DNA from: Kosakonia sacchari SP1
GTDB taxonomy: Bacteria > Pseudomonadota > Gammaproteobacteria > Enterobacterales > Enterobacteriaceae
NCBI RefSeq assembly: GCF_000300455.3
Contig: NZ_CP007215.2
Coordinates: 744,001 to 808,000 of the forward strand
Direction of reading: 5' to 3'
DNA: 64,000 bases
The number at the start of each line of letters is the position of its first letter. Position 1 is the stretch's first letter. Below the pieces are notes generated by a model. That model was not told the DNA's origin. It saw only the letters and a list, made by a program, of their open reading frames with translations, and made no database searches. The translations under genes and the position numbers were made by a program. Positions 1-8,366 of the stretch are shown one piece after another.

Positions 1-31
1 CGGGCAGTCCCCCTGTCCGCTTTTTCTTTTT
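1..31 (+). terminator. Terminator of the gene left of the window
   Basis: An imperfect hairpin (CGGGCAG paired with CTGTCCG, one G-U pair) is followed by a T-rich run, CTTTTTCTTTTTT. It lies 138 bases before clpV and probably ends or attenuates transcription from the preceding T6SS gene. That gene is often hcp in clusters of this type, but it is outside the window. Confidence 0.6.
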
Positions 32-130
32 TGCTGAATGTCTGCCGTCGCGGGCTTTCAGCAAAGAATCGCACAATTTGCCTGCCTGACCTGATGCGCT
101 TTGGGTTCCTTGTCAAAAGGGAAAGCGATG

Positions 131-141
131 GGCGGTAGCGT
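131..141 (+). promoter_or_regulatory. ops-like element (RfaH recruitment site) upstream of clpV
   Basis: The 11 bases GGCGGTAGCGT match the core of the ops/JUMPStart element that recruits the antiterminator RfaH to paused RNA polymerase at LPS, capsule and other long operons. It lies after the terminator at 1-31 and 28 bases before the clpV start, on the coding strand, which is where a leader ops element would act on the roughly 21 kb of T6SS genes downstream. The match is seen directly; RfaH control is inferred. Confidence 0.5.
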
Positions 142-168
142 ACCCGGCACAACCTAAGAGAGAAAAAA

Positions 169-2823
169 ATGGAAAACTCAGCCGCCCTGTTACGTCGCCT
201 TAATCCTTACTGCGCCCGTGCGCTGGAAGGGGCTGCCTCCCTGTGCCAGACCCGTGCCCATGCGGAAATTTTGCCGGAACACTGGTTGCTGAAACTGCTG
301 GAGCAGGGCGAAGGTGATCTCACAGTACTGGCGCGTCGTTACGAGTGGGATATGGACAGCATGTGGCAGGCGCTGCTGGGCTGGCTGGACAGGCTTCCGC
401 GCTCGGTACGCAGCCGGCCGCAACTAGCGAACTCTCTCAACATGTTGCTGAAACAGGCATGGATGATTGCGTCGTTGCAGGGCGAAGCACAAATCCGCAG
501 CCTGCATCTGCTGATTGCGCTGGTTGAAAGCCCGACGCTGATTCATTGCGATGGCCTGTGGCCCATGCTAACGCTGGGTCAGAGCCAGCTTGAGCGCCTG
601 CGCCCGCTGCTGGATGCACAGTCTGACGAACGCCCGGAAGTGCAGCAGGAAGCAGAACTGGCCCAGAGCCATGGCGGCGATGTGGAGTTTGTCGGACGTC
701 CTGTCGGCGCAGAGGCAAAAGAGGGGGAACTCAGCGCGGCGTTACAGAACGCGCTGGATAAATTCACCCTCGACGTCACCGCCAAAGCGAAAGCGGGCAA
801 AATCGATCCGGTGTTTGGTCGCGATACTGAAATCCGCCAGATGGTGGACATTCTCTCCCGTCGTCGTAAAAACAACCCGATTCTGGTCGGTGAGCCGGGT
901 GTCGGAAAAACCGCGCTGGTCGAAGGTCTCGCGCTGCGCATTGCCGAAGGCAACGTGTCTGCATCACTCAAACCTGTCGTTCTGCGTACCCTCGATCTTG
1001 GGTTGTTGCAGGCGGGCGCAGGCGTGAAGGGCGAATTTGAACAGCGCCTGAAAAATGTTATCGACGCCGTGCAGCAGTCGCCGGTGCCGATTCTGCTGTT
1101 TATCGACGAAGCACATACCATCATTGGCGCGGGCAACCATGCAGGTGGCGCGGATGCTGCAAATCTGCTGAAACCCGCGCTGGCGCGTGGCGAACTGCGT
1201 ACCATCGCCGCCACTACCTGGTCCGAATACAAACAATACTTCGAACGCGATGCCGCGCTGGAACGCCGTTTCCAGATGGTAAAAGTGGACGAACCGGACG
1301 ACGATACCGCCTGTCTGATGTTGCGCGGTCTGAAATCCCGCTACGCCGAACACCATAGCGTGCATATCACTGACGATGCCGTGCGCGCCGCTGTCACGCT
1401 GTCGCGTCGCTATCTGACGGGCCGTCAACTGCCGGACAAAGCCGTTGACCTGCTCGATACCGCTAGCGCCCGCGTACGCATGAGCCTCGACACTGTGCCG
1501 GAACAACTGACTCACCTCCGCTCGCAAATTACAGCGCTTGAAATGGAGAAGCAGGCGCTGCTGGAAGACATCGCCATCGGGAATCAGAACCTCGGTGAAC
1601 GCCTGACGGCGATTGAGCAGGAACACGTACATCTGACTGCTGAACTCGACGAACTGGAGACCCGGTACGATCAGGCGCTGAAACTCACCGAACAACTGCT
1701 GGCGAGCCGCCAGGACATCTCCCGCCAGAGTGAAATCTGCACGCTGCAGCAGGAGCTGAGCGGCATTCAGCACAACAATCCGCTGCTCTCCGTGGATGTG
1801 GATGTGCGTACCGTCGCTAACGTGATTGCCGACTGGACAGGTGTGCCACTCTCTTCGCTGATGAAAGACGAGCAGACCGAACTGCTGAACCTGGAAGATG
1901 AAATCGGCAAACGTGTGGTCGGGCAGGATGCCGCGCTCACCGCCATCGCGCAACGCCTGCGCGCAGCGAAAACAGGCCTCACTTCCGAAAACGGTCCGCA
2001 GGGTGTGTTCCTGCTGGTTGGTCCGAGCGGAGTGGGGAAAACCGAAACGGCGCTGGCGCTCGCCGATGTGCTGTACGGCGGCGAGAAGTCACTGATTACC
2101 ATCAATCTGTCCGAATACCAGGAGCCACACACGGTCTCTCAACTGAAAGGCTCGCCTCCGGGCTACGTCGGTTACGGTCAGGGCGGCATTTTGACCGAAG
2201 CGGTGCGTAAGCGCCCATATAGCGTGGTGCTGCTGGATGAAGTGGAGAAAGCCCATCGAGACGTGATGAACCTGTTCTATCAGGTTTTCGACCGCGGGTT
2301 TATGCGTGACGGAGAAGGCCGCGAAATCGACTTTCGCAACACCGTCATTCTGATGACCTCGAACCTCGGCAGCGACCACCTGATGCAGTTGCTCGACGAA
2401 CAGCCTGACGCCACCGAAGGCGACCTGCAAGAACTGCTGCGCCCGATTTTACGCGACCACTTCCAGCCGGCGCTGCTGGCCCGTTTCCAGACCGTGATTT
2501 ACCGCCCGCTGGCAGAAGCAGCCATGCGTACCATCGTGGAAATGAAACTGTCACAGGTCAGCAAGCGCTTACATTGCCACTACGGTTTGACCACGCACAT
2601 TGATGAAAGTCTGTATGACGCGCTGACCGCCGCCTGCCTGCTGCCGGACACCGGCGCACGCAACGTCGACAGCCTACTCAACCAGCAAATTCTGCCTGTA
2701 CTGAGCCAGCAGTTGCTTACCCATATAGCCGCAAAGCAGAAGCCGCAGTCGTTACGCCTTAGCTGGAGTGAAGAAGAGGGGGTTGGAATGGAATTTGACC
2801 GACCACAAGGAGTGAACATATGA
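169..2823 (+). CDS. clpV: T6SS AAA+ ATPase ClpV/TssH
   Basis: ClpV is the cytoplasmic hexameric unfoldase that disassembles the contracted TssB/TssC sheath so it can be reused. The 884-residue protein has a Clp N-terminal domain (about 10-160), a first AAA+ module with Walker A GEPGVGKT near residue 243 and Walker B LLFIDEAH, a coiled middle region (about 450-550), and a second AAA+ module with Walker A GPSGVGKT near 618 and VVLLDEVEKAH. The length is normal for the family. The TGA overlaps the vgrG ATG as ATGA, so the two are translationally coupled. Its T6SS neighbours separate it from the housekeeping chaperone ClpB. Confidence 0.97.
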   Translation: MENSAALLRRLNPYCARALEGAASLCQTRAHAEILPEHWLLKLLEQGEGDLTVLARRYEWDMDSMWQALLGWLDRLPRSVRSRPQLANSLNMLLKQAWMIASLQGEAQIRSLHLLIALVESPTLIHCDGLWPMLTLGQSQLERLRPLLDAQSDERPEVQQEAELAQSHGGDVEFVGRPVGAEAKEGELSAALQNALDKFTLDVTAKAKAGKIDPVFGRDTEIRQMVDILSRRRKNNPILVGEPGVGKTALVEGLALRIAEGNVSASLKPVVLRTLDLGLLQAGAGVKGEFEQRLKNVIDAVQQSPVPILLFIDEAHTIIGAGNHAGGADAANLLKPALARGELRTIAATTWSEYKQYFERDAALERRFQMVKVDEPDDDTACLMLRGLKSRYAEHHSVHITDDAVRAAVTLSRRYLTGRQLPDKAVDLLDTASARVRMSLDTVPEQLTHLRSQITALEMEKQALLEDIAIGNQNLGERLTAIEQEHVHLTAELDELETRYDQALKLTEQLLASRQDISRQSEICTLQQELSGIQHNNPLLSVDVDVRTVANVIADWTGVPLSSLMKDEQTELLNLEDEIGKRVVGQDAALTAIAQRLRAAKTGLTSENGPQGVFLLVGPSGVGKTETALALADVLYGGEKSLITINLSEYQEPHTVSQLKGSPPGYVGYGQGGILTEAVRKRPYSVVLLDEVEKAHRDVMNLFYQVFDRGFMRDGEGREIDFRNTVILMTSNLGSDHLMQLLDEQPDATEGDLQELLRPILRDHFQPALLARFQTVIYRPLAEAAMRTIVEMKLSQVSKRLHCHYGLTTHIDESLYDALTAACLLPDTGARNVDSLLNQQILPVLSQQLLTHIAAKQKPQSLRLSWSEEEGVGMEFDRPQGVNI

Positions 2824-5171
2824 GTGCTAACCTCCCGTTAAGATTCAGTCATAACCACCACCTGTTGGCGGTTAAAGGATGTGAATCTGAGCTCGACGTA
2901 CTGGCTTTTGAGGGCGACGAAGCCTTGAGCAAATCGTTCAGTTACCGCATTGAGTTTACCAGCGCCGACCACGCCATCAGCAAAGAGACGATGCTGATGA
3001 AAGCCAGCTCTCTGACGCTGCAGGCACCGGTTGATCAGGGCCATGGTATTAAAATGCAGCAGCCGGTGCGGGTGATTCAGGGAGTGATTAGTGGCTTTGA
3101 ACGCCTCAGTTCCTCGAAAGATGAAACCCATTATGCCGTGACACTCCAGCCGCGCCTGGCGCTGCTTGATCGCTCACACCAGAATGCCATCTATCAGGAC
3201 ATGTCCGTCCCGCAAATCGTCGAAAAAATTCTGCGAGAACGCCACAACATGCGTGGGCAAGATTTTCTGTTCTCACTGATCCAGGAGTATCCGCGTCGTG
3301 AGCAGGTGATGCAGTACGGTGAGGATGATCTGCATTTTATTAGCCGCCTGCTGGGCGAGGTTGGCATCTGGTTTCGTTTCACCACCGACACCCGCCTTAA
3401 CATCGATGTTGTGGAGTTTTATGACAGTCAGCAGGGGTATGAGAAAGGCCTGTCGCTGCCATCGGTTCCGCCGTCAGGACAGCATTCGGAAGGCGTGGAC
3501 TCGGTCTGGGGGATGGAGAGTCATCACAACGTAGTGCAAAAGCAGGTCAGTACTCGTGACTACAATTACCGTCAGGCCACGCAGGAGATGGACACACAAG
3601 TCGATGTGACCCGCGGGGATTCCACGACCTACGGGGATGCCTACCATTATGCCGATAACTATCTGACGTCCGGCGGTAATTATGACCGCAACCCGGCACC
3701 GGAGTCCGGCACGTTCTATGCCCATCTGCGCCATGAGCGCTACATGAATGGACAGACACAGACCCATGCTATCACCAGTTGTCCGACGCTTTCTCCGGGG
3801 CAGGTGCTGAAAGTCACCGGGGGCTATGAAGTGGCAGAGGTATTCAGCTTGGGCGTGGTCGTGACGGCAATGCACTGCCATGCTCGTCGTGATGAAGATT
3901 TTTGTATCCACTTTAGCGGCATTCCGGCTAGCACCGATTTTGGCTTCCGCCCTGAGCCCGGAGATCGTCCGCTAATGGCCGGTACGCTGCCAGCACGCAT
4001 TACCAGTACCACTGACAATGATACTTACAGCCATATCGATAAAGATGGTCGCTACCGTGTCAACATGCTGTTTGACCGTGATAACTGGGAAACTGGGTTC
4101 GAGAGCTTGTGGGTACGTCTGGCCCGCCCGTATGCCGGGGATACCTACGGTCTGCACCTGCCCCTACTGGCTGGCACCGAAGTAGCAATTGGTTTTGAGG
4201 GGGGTAACCCGGACAGACCGTACATTGCAGGTGCGCTGCATGACTCCGCGCATCCTGACCACGTCACTATCCGCAACTACAAACGCAATGTCCTGCGCAC
4301 TCCGGCAAATAACAAAATTCGCCTCGACGATGAGCGCGGGAAAGAGCACATCAAGGTCAGCACGGAGTTCGGCGGTAAGAGTCAACTGAATCTCGGTCAC
4401 CTTGTTGATAGCGAGAAACAGAAACGCGGAGAGGGTTTTGAACTCAGAACCGACAGCTGGGGAGCCATCCGCGCGCAGAAAGGGATGTTTATCAGCGCTG
4501 ATGGCCAGACGAAAGCACAAGGCCAGCAACTGGAGATGCAGTCGGCGGTCAGCAATCTGGACGATGCCCGGAAGCAAATGACATCCATCTCCGATGACGC
4601 GCAGAAGGCGACCGCGAATCCGGCCGATCTCCAGGCGCAAATCAAACTGCTGGAACAGCAACTGACGGATCTCAAAAAATCGGTGCTGCTGCTCAGTGCG
4701 CCGGATGGTATTGCTTTGACCAGTGGACAGCACTTGCAGGTGTCGGCCAGCCAGAACCTGATTGCCACGGCTGGTAAAAATGCAGACATCAGCGTGGTGA
4801 AAAATCTGTTCATCGGGGTTGGCAGTGCCCTAAACGTGTTCGTCCGTAAGCTGGGGATGAAGCTCATCGCGAACCAGGGGCCGGTGCAGCTACAGGTGCA
4901 GAACGACCTAATGGCTCTGCTTGCTCGTAAGGAAATTAGTATCGTCAGTACTGAAGATGAAATCAAAATCATTGCGAAGAAAAAGCTGACCCTGAATGGC
5001 GGTGGCAGTTACATCACTTTGGACGGTAATGCTATTGAATCTGCCACGTTGGGTGAGTACAGAACAAAAGCAGGACATTATGGCCGAAAGGCTAAAGCGA
5101 ATAATAAAGAAGCTGTTCCTGCTTTAACTCCTGAGCAAAATACTCCATCTGGCAAGTTTACATTTTCATAG
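2820..5171 (+). CDS. vgrG: T6SS spike protein VgrG/TssI with DUF2345 C-terminal domain
   Basis: VgrG trimers form the spike on the Hcp tube and carry effectors into target cells. The 783-residue protein has the phage gp27/gp5-like fold: an N-terminal gp27-like part, an OB/gp5 region around 390-470 (LWVRLARPYAG, LPLLAGTEVAIGF, GGNPDRPYIAGALHD), and a DUF2345-type beta-helical extension from about 600 (LLSAPDGIALTSGQ, AKKKLTLNGGGSYITL). A Q/K-rich coiled stretch lies near 575-625. The last 60 residues are lysine- and asparagine-rich with lower GC, a typical variable adaptor tail. The effector gene begins 12 bases after its stop, so this VgrG most likely delivers that protein. Confidence 0.95.
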   Translation: MSANLPLRFSHNHHLLAVKGCESELDVLAFEGDEALSKSFSYRIEFTSADHAISKETMLMKASSLTLQAPVDQGHGIKMQQPVRVIQGVISGFERLSSSKDETHYAVTLQPRLALLDRSHQNAIYQDMSVPQIVEKILRERHNMRGQDFLFSLIQEYPRREQVMQYGEDDLHFISRLLGEVGIWFRFTTDTRLNIDVVEFYDSQQGYEKGLSLPSVPPSGQHSEGVDSVWGMESHHNVVQKQVSTRDYNYRQATQEMDTQVDVTRGDSTTYGDAYHYADNYLTSGGNYDRNPAPESGTFYAHLRHERYMNGQTQTHAITSCPTLSPGQVLKVTGGYEVAEVFSLGVVVTAMHCHARRDEDFCIHFSGIPASTDFGFRPEPGDRPLMAGTLPARITSTTDNDTYSHIDKDGRYRVNMLFDRDNWETGFESLWVRLARPYAGDTYGLHLPLLAGTEVAIGFEGGNPDRPYIAGALHDSAHPDHVTIRNYKRNVLRTPANNKIRLDDERGKEHIKVSTEFGGKSQLNLGHLVDSEKQKRGEGFELRTDSWGAIRAQKGMFISADGQTKAQGQQLEMQSAVSNLDDARKQMTSISDDAQKATANPADLQAQIKLLEQQLTDLKKSVLLLSAPDGIALTSGQHLQVSASQNLIATAGKNADISVVKNLFIGVGSALNVFVRKLGMKLIANQGPVQLQVQNDLMALLARKEISIVSTEDEIKIIAKKKLTLNGGGSYITLDGNAIESATLGEYRTKAGHYGRKAKANNKEAVPALTPEQNTPSGKFTFS

Positions 5172-5183
5172 AGGGTTTAAAAC

Positions 5184-7259
5184 ATGATTATTAGTCCTCC
5201 ATATTTAAGGCCTCATTCAAAAAATGAAAGTGATGATGGATGGGTGAGCAAAATGATACCCGTTGATGTTAGTCGTGGATTTCCGATTAACGGAAAGGAA
5301 TCATGGCACGGCGGTGTGCATATAAAACATAATGATTCGAGTCATCCACCAGAGATGTTACGTGCGATAGCTGATGGAACTATAGTATTCATTAGAGAAC
5401 CAGCCGAAAAAGAAAAAACCAAGAAAGAACCATTGAATTATAATGGTTACACAGACAATGGTTGCATTATTATAAAGCATGAAACTGAAATCGGTTCTGG
5501 AGAAAATTGTAAAGTCATGTTTTACTCAATGTATATGCATTTGAATTTCATATCGAATGCTCTTTTCGTTGGGAAAAATATTGGACGAAAAGATTCATTA
5601 GGTACAACCGGCATGGTCGATGGAGTGAATGCTATACATATGCAAATATATTGCGAAGACCAGTATATAGAAAAAATCACAGGGAGATCACAACCGCACC
5701 TTGATACATCAAAAAATGGAAGAGTTGATGTATGTTTTGGTGATATTCATTTTTACATCCCATCAGGAACCCCTTTCTATAATGGCAAAAGTATAGATGG
5801 TGTGACTGTTGTTGAAGAAAATACACCAATATACACTAATAACCGGGAGTTATTTTTAACAATTGAAACTAAAGGCGAGAAACGTACAATAACCACCAGG
5901 CAGAATGGGAAAGAAGATGGTCAGTTTGATATCGTTGGTGAATCTATTAATGATGCTAGTGGTTTGAATGAAAACAATATGTATGAATATGCCCTTAAAG
6001 GATATCCAGACTCCATTTCATCAGGGTATGAATTGCTCAGATTCGGCCGTGTTTTAAATTGTGAAAGCAAGCCGTTATCTGATAAAAGCAATAACTATTG
6101 GCTTGAGGTGAGTTATCCTGGTGGGCGTGGTTTCATAAATATCGCATCAGAATCCGTAAAAAAATATAGCGATGCAGATTTTCCTCATTGGATTGGGTGG
6201 GTTTTAGTAACTGATGATTCAGATATAGATAGTCAGTGTAATTCAAATGTTGTGATAAATTCAAAAGATGAATGCAGAAGCCGATTAATATGTAGATTCC
6301 CTTTTGAATGGGATCAAAATACGCTAGAACAGCGACTTGGTTGGTTGCAGGAGAAAAATGAAACTGTTGATCCTCCATTGGATAAAGACTCATGGGAGAA
6401 ATTACTAGACCATGCTCGAGCTCTATGCATAAGTGGAGATATCCCTAAAAATAGGGTATGGCATTTTGACCCCAGATCGTTTATTACATTGTTTCGGAAA
6501 TGTAATTGGCTTTCCGCAGAAGAGTTAGAAAAAGTCTATCCAGATAACCTCTATCCTCTTAAGGCGTTGGAAAAAATAGGTACGTCTCCAAAGGATATTA
6601 GAGAAAAATATAGAGAAATCATCAATCGCTGCCTTGAAAAATATTTCATAACAACTCCAACAAGAAAATCACATTTTTTTGGGCAAGGTGCAATTGAGTC
6701 AGGGATGTTATCACTAATGATTGAAGGGGCTGCCAGTTTTTCACGAAACCCTACCCATTCAAGTTTTTCTTCAGAGAAAAATGGATACTATAACCCTCTT
6801 CCTGGTGGCTATCTTGATTATCTGAATGGGCGACTTGGAAATATTGAGCCAGGAGATGGTCCGAAATTTAGAGGCAGAGGGATGAAACAGCTTACAGGCC
6901 GCGAAAACTACAGTAAATACTGGGGGTATAGGGGATGGATTGACTTAGAAAAATACCCTATGAACTACAAGGGGTTTATAAATGGATGGTGGAGGCCCGT
7001 TAATTTAATTAAAGCTCCTGCCATAGCTGACCCACAGCTTCTATCAATTTCTCCATATAACTGTATTGACGCTGGTGCTTGGTACTGGATTGCCGGTGCT
7101 CGCACCGCTGGATTTCGCCCAATAAATGCGAAAATAGTGGAGTTGGATGTTTCACATGAACATTCTAAAATTGTAACCAAAGCTATTAATGGTGCGTATA
7201 CCGACGAAGAACGCAGATGGAAAGAAACAATTAGAATCTCTCATATATTGATGGACTAA
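5184..7259 (+). CDS. T6SS cargo effector: M23-like domain, SH3-like region and GH19-type muramidase/chitinase-like domain
   Basis: This is a probable antibacterial peptidoglycan hydrolase carried by the adjacent VgrG. Residues 1-200 resemble an M23/LytM fold (HGGVH at 42-46, AIADGTIVFI, YSMYMHLN, IHMQ at 151-154). The second metal ligand of each motif is changed: Asp to His46, and His to Gln154. Residues about 265-335 look SH3-like. The C-terminal part (about 480-691) has a GH19/endolysin pattern: FGQGAIESG with the candidate catalytic Glu at 505, then KFRGRGMKQLTGRENY. The gene is far more AT-rich than clpV or tssM, suggesting separate acquisition. There is no signal peptide, as expected for T6SS cargo. 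The exact bond cleaved is not known. Confidence 0.8.
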   Translation: MIISPPYLRPHSKNESDDGWVSKMIPVDVSRGFPINGKESWHGGVHIKHNDSSHPPEMLRAIADGTIVFIREPAEKEKTKKEPLNYNGYTDNGCIIIKHETEIGSGENCKVMFYSMYMHLNFISNALFVGKNIGRKDSLGTTGMVDGVNAIHMQIYCEDQYIEKITGRSQPHLDTSKNGRVDVCFGDIHFYIPSGTPFYNGKSIDGVTVVEENTPIYTNNRELFLTIETKGEKRTITTRQNGKEDGQFDIVGESINDASGLNENNMYEYALKGYPDSISSGYELLRFGRVLNCESKPLSDKSNNYWLEVSYPGGRGFINIASESVKKYSDADFPHWIGWVLVTDDSDIDSQCNSNVVINSKDECRSRLICRFPFEWDQNTLEQRLGWLQEKNETVDPPLDKDSWEKLLDHARALCISGDIPKNRVWHFDPRSFITLFRKCNWLSAEELEKVYPDNLYPLKALEKIGTSPKDIREKYREIINRCLEKYFITTPTRKSHFFGQGAIESGMLSLMIEGAASFSRNPTHSSFSSEKNGYYNPLPGGYLDYLNGRLGNIEPGDGPKFRGRGMKQLTGRENYSKYWGYRGWIDLEKYPMNYKGFINGWWRPVNLIKAPAIADPQLLSISPYNCIDAGAWYWIAGARTAGFRPINAKIVELDVSHEHSKIVTKAINGAYTDEERRWKETIRISHILMD

Positions 7260-7262
7260 TAA

Positions 7263-7736
7263 ATGAATCTGAGTATTGCAACAATTGCCGGTTTTTTTAT
7301 TTCATTTAATGCATATGCATCAGGCGTTACATTAAATGGAAATGATTCTGTAAGTATTCACATTAACAATCACACAAAAAATTTAACGTTTGACACTGTT
7401 ATAAATGGCTATAGTGTTAAATGTAGTGGTGATAAATTAATTCTTTGGGGTAAGCCGAAAGCAATTAATGAGGGAAACCCCCAAGATACAAATGTGATTC
7501 TGGTAGATTTACAACAAGGGTACAAAAAGATTGAAAAAGTTGTGAGTGAAGGTGTCTTTGACGTTGGTTTTATAAAAGGAAAGGATTACGCCTATATCGA
7601 AACCAATCAGGGTTTACTTTTTAATCTTACAAGTGGAAAGCTAAAACCAGTAGGGCCAGGATTTGATCCTACGGATGATAAGAATTTTGAAGCGTGTAAG
7701 AAAAATAGTTCGTGGGAATTTAATAGATACCCTTAG
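7263..7736 (+). CDS. Probable periplasmic immunity protein for the cell-wall effector
   Basis: A 157-residue AT-rich gene starts 3 bases after the effector stop. The N-terminus is a signal peptide (hydrophobic residues 5-15, cleavage likely after the NAYASG region), giving a small periplasmic protein. Position and export fit an immunity protein that protects the producer from the peptidoglycan-acting effector encoded upstream. I recognise no family. The mature part contains two cysteines, one near residue 54 (VKCSGDK) and one near the C-terminus (EACKKN), which could form a disulfide. Function rests on context only. Confidence 0.65.
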   Translation: MNLSIATIAGFFISFNAYASGVTLNGNDSVSIHINNHTKNLTFDTVINGYSVKCSGDKLILWGKPKAINEGNPQDTNVILVDLQQGYKKIEKVVSEGVFDVGFIKGKDYAYIETNQGLLFNLTSGKLKPVGPGFDPTDDKNFEACKKNSSWEFNRYP

Positions 7737-7792
7737 GGTTAGCATAGCTAATAGGTTGAAAGAAATGATGATTATGTCATCAAGGAGTTAGC

Positions 7793-8209
7793 TTGAGGAT
7801 TATTAAATTGCTGATAATATTGATAGTGTCGTCGTTTTACTCAGTTTTTTCAGTGTATTCTTTTGTAAAAGGTACTCCCCAGAAAACGGACATGGATTTC
7901 ATACGACATTATGAAGTGTGGAATGATGTAGCCACTCAGAATTTAAGTGAAGATACTGGGTTCCATGCAAAAGATGAATGCATTAAATTGCTTAAAAATA
8001 TTGTACTCAATCTTCTGATAGAGTCTGCTCTGATATGTTTGGGGAAAATTCTCAACAACTTCAGAGTAGTGCAATAATTATTGGCTCTACGAATAGCGTG
8101 CGGGAAGTAGTGATAAAGAACGAAATACCTTCAAGGTATCGGTGATACAGGCACCAATATTGACCATTTTGAATATCATTTTGTATTTGTAGGGGGTAAA
8201 AGTATTTAA
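7793..8209 (+). pseudogene. Frameshifted second immunity-like gene
   Basis: A TTG start behind CAAGGAGT opens a reading frame with an N-terminal hydrophobic segment, then KGTPQKTDMDFIRHYEVWND. The frame ends early at 8077. A coherent continuation runs in another frame from 7996 (CTQSSDRVCSDMFGENSQQL) to about 8130, and in the first frame again from 8132 to TAA at 8207-8209 (GIGDTGTNIDHFEYHFVFVG). One lost A in the A-run at 7994-7998 and one extra T at 8130-8131 would restore a protein of about 138 residues. It is probably a second exported immunity or accessory protein. Real decay and sequencing error are both possible. Confidence 0.6.
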
Positions 8210-8366
8210 TAGGCGAGGTATATCAATTGTCTAAGTCTGAAACTAAAGTGAAAACCTTATAGTTATAAGAAGCTCAATTCAAAGAATTCACTTTTTTTGA
8301 AAGGCAGTAGTAGCGTTTATACATTTAATTTTCTGATTTTTATCATGATTAGCTGACTGGATAATT
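8210..8366. other. AT-rich intergenic stretch
   Basis: The stretch separates the AT-rich effector/immunity cassette from the next T6SS core-type gene. I see no ORF with a credible start, no terminator with a T-run, and no clear promoter. It is probably the right edge of the exchangeable cassette, since composition returns to normal for the genome in the next gene. Confidence 0.5.

Noticed and set aside
1..1953. Long antisense ORFs over clpV
   Set aside because: They lack ribosome sites and family motifs and overlap a conserved gene.
5184..7259. Reading the effector as a phage endolysin or prophage gene
   Set aside because: No phage structural genes are near, and the gene lies directly after vgrG and before a signal-peptide-bearing immunity candidate.
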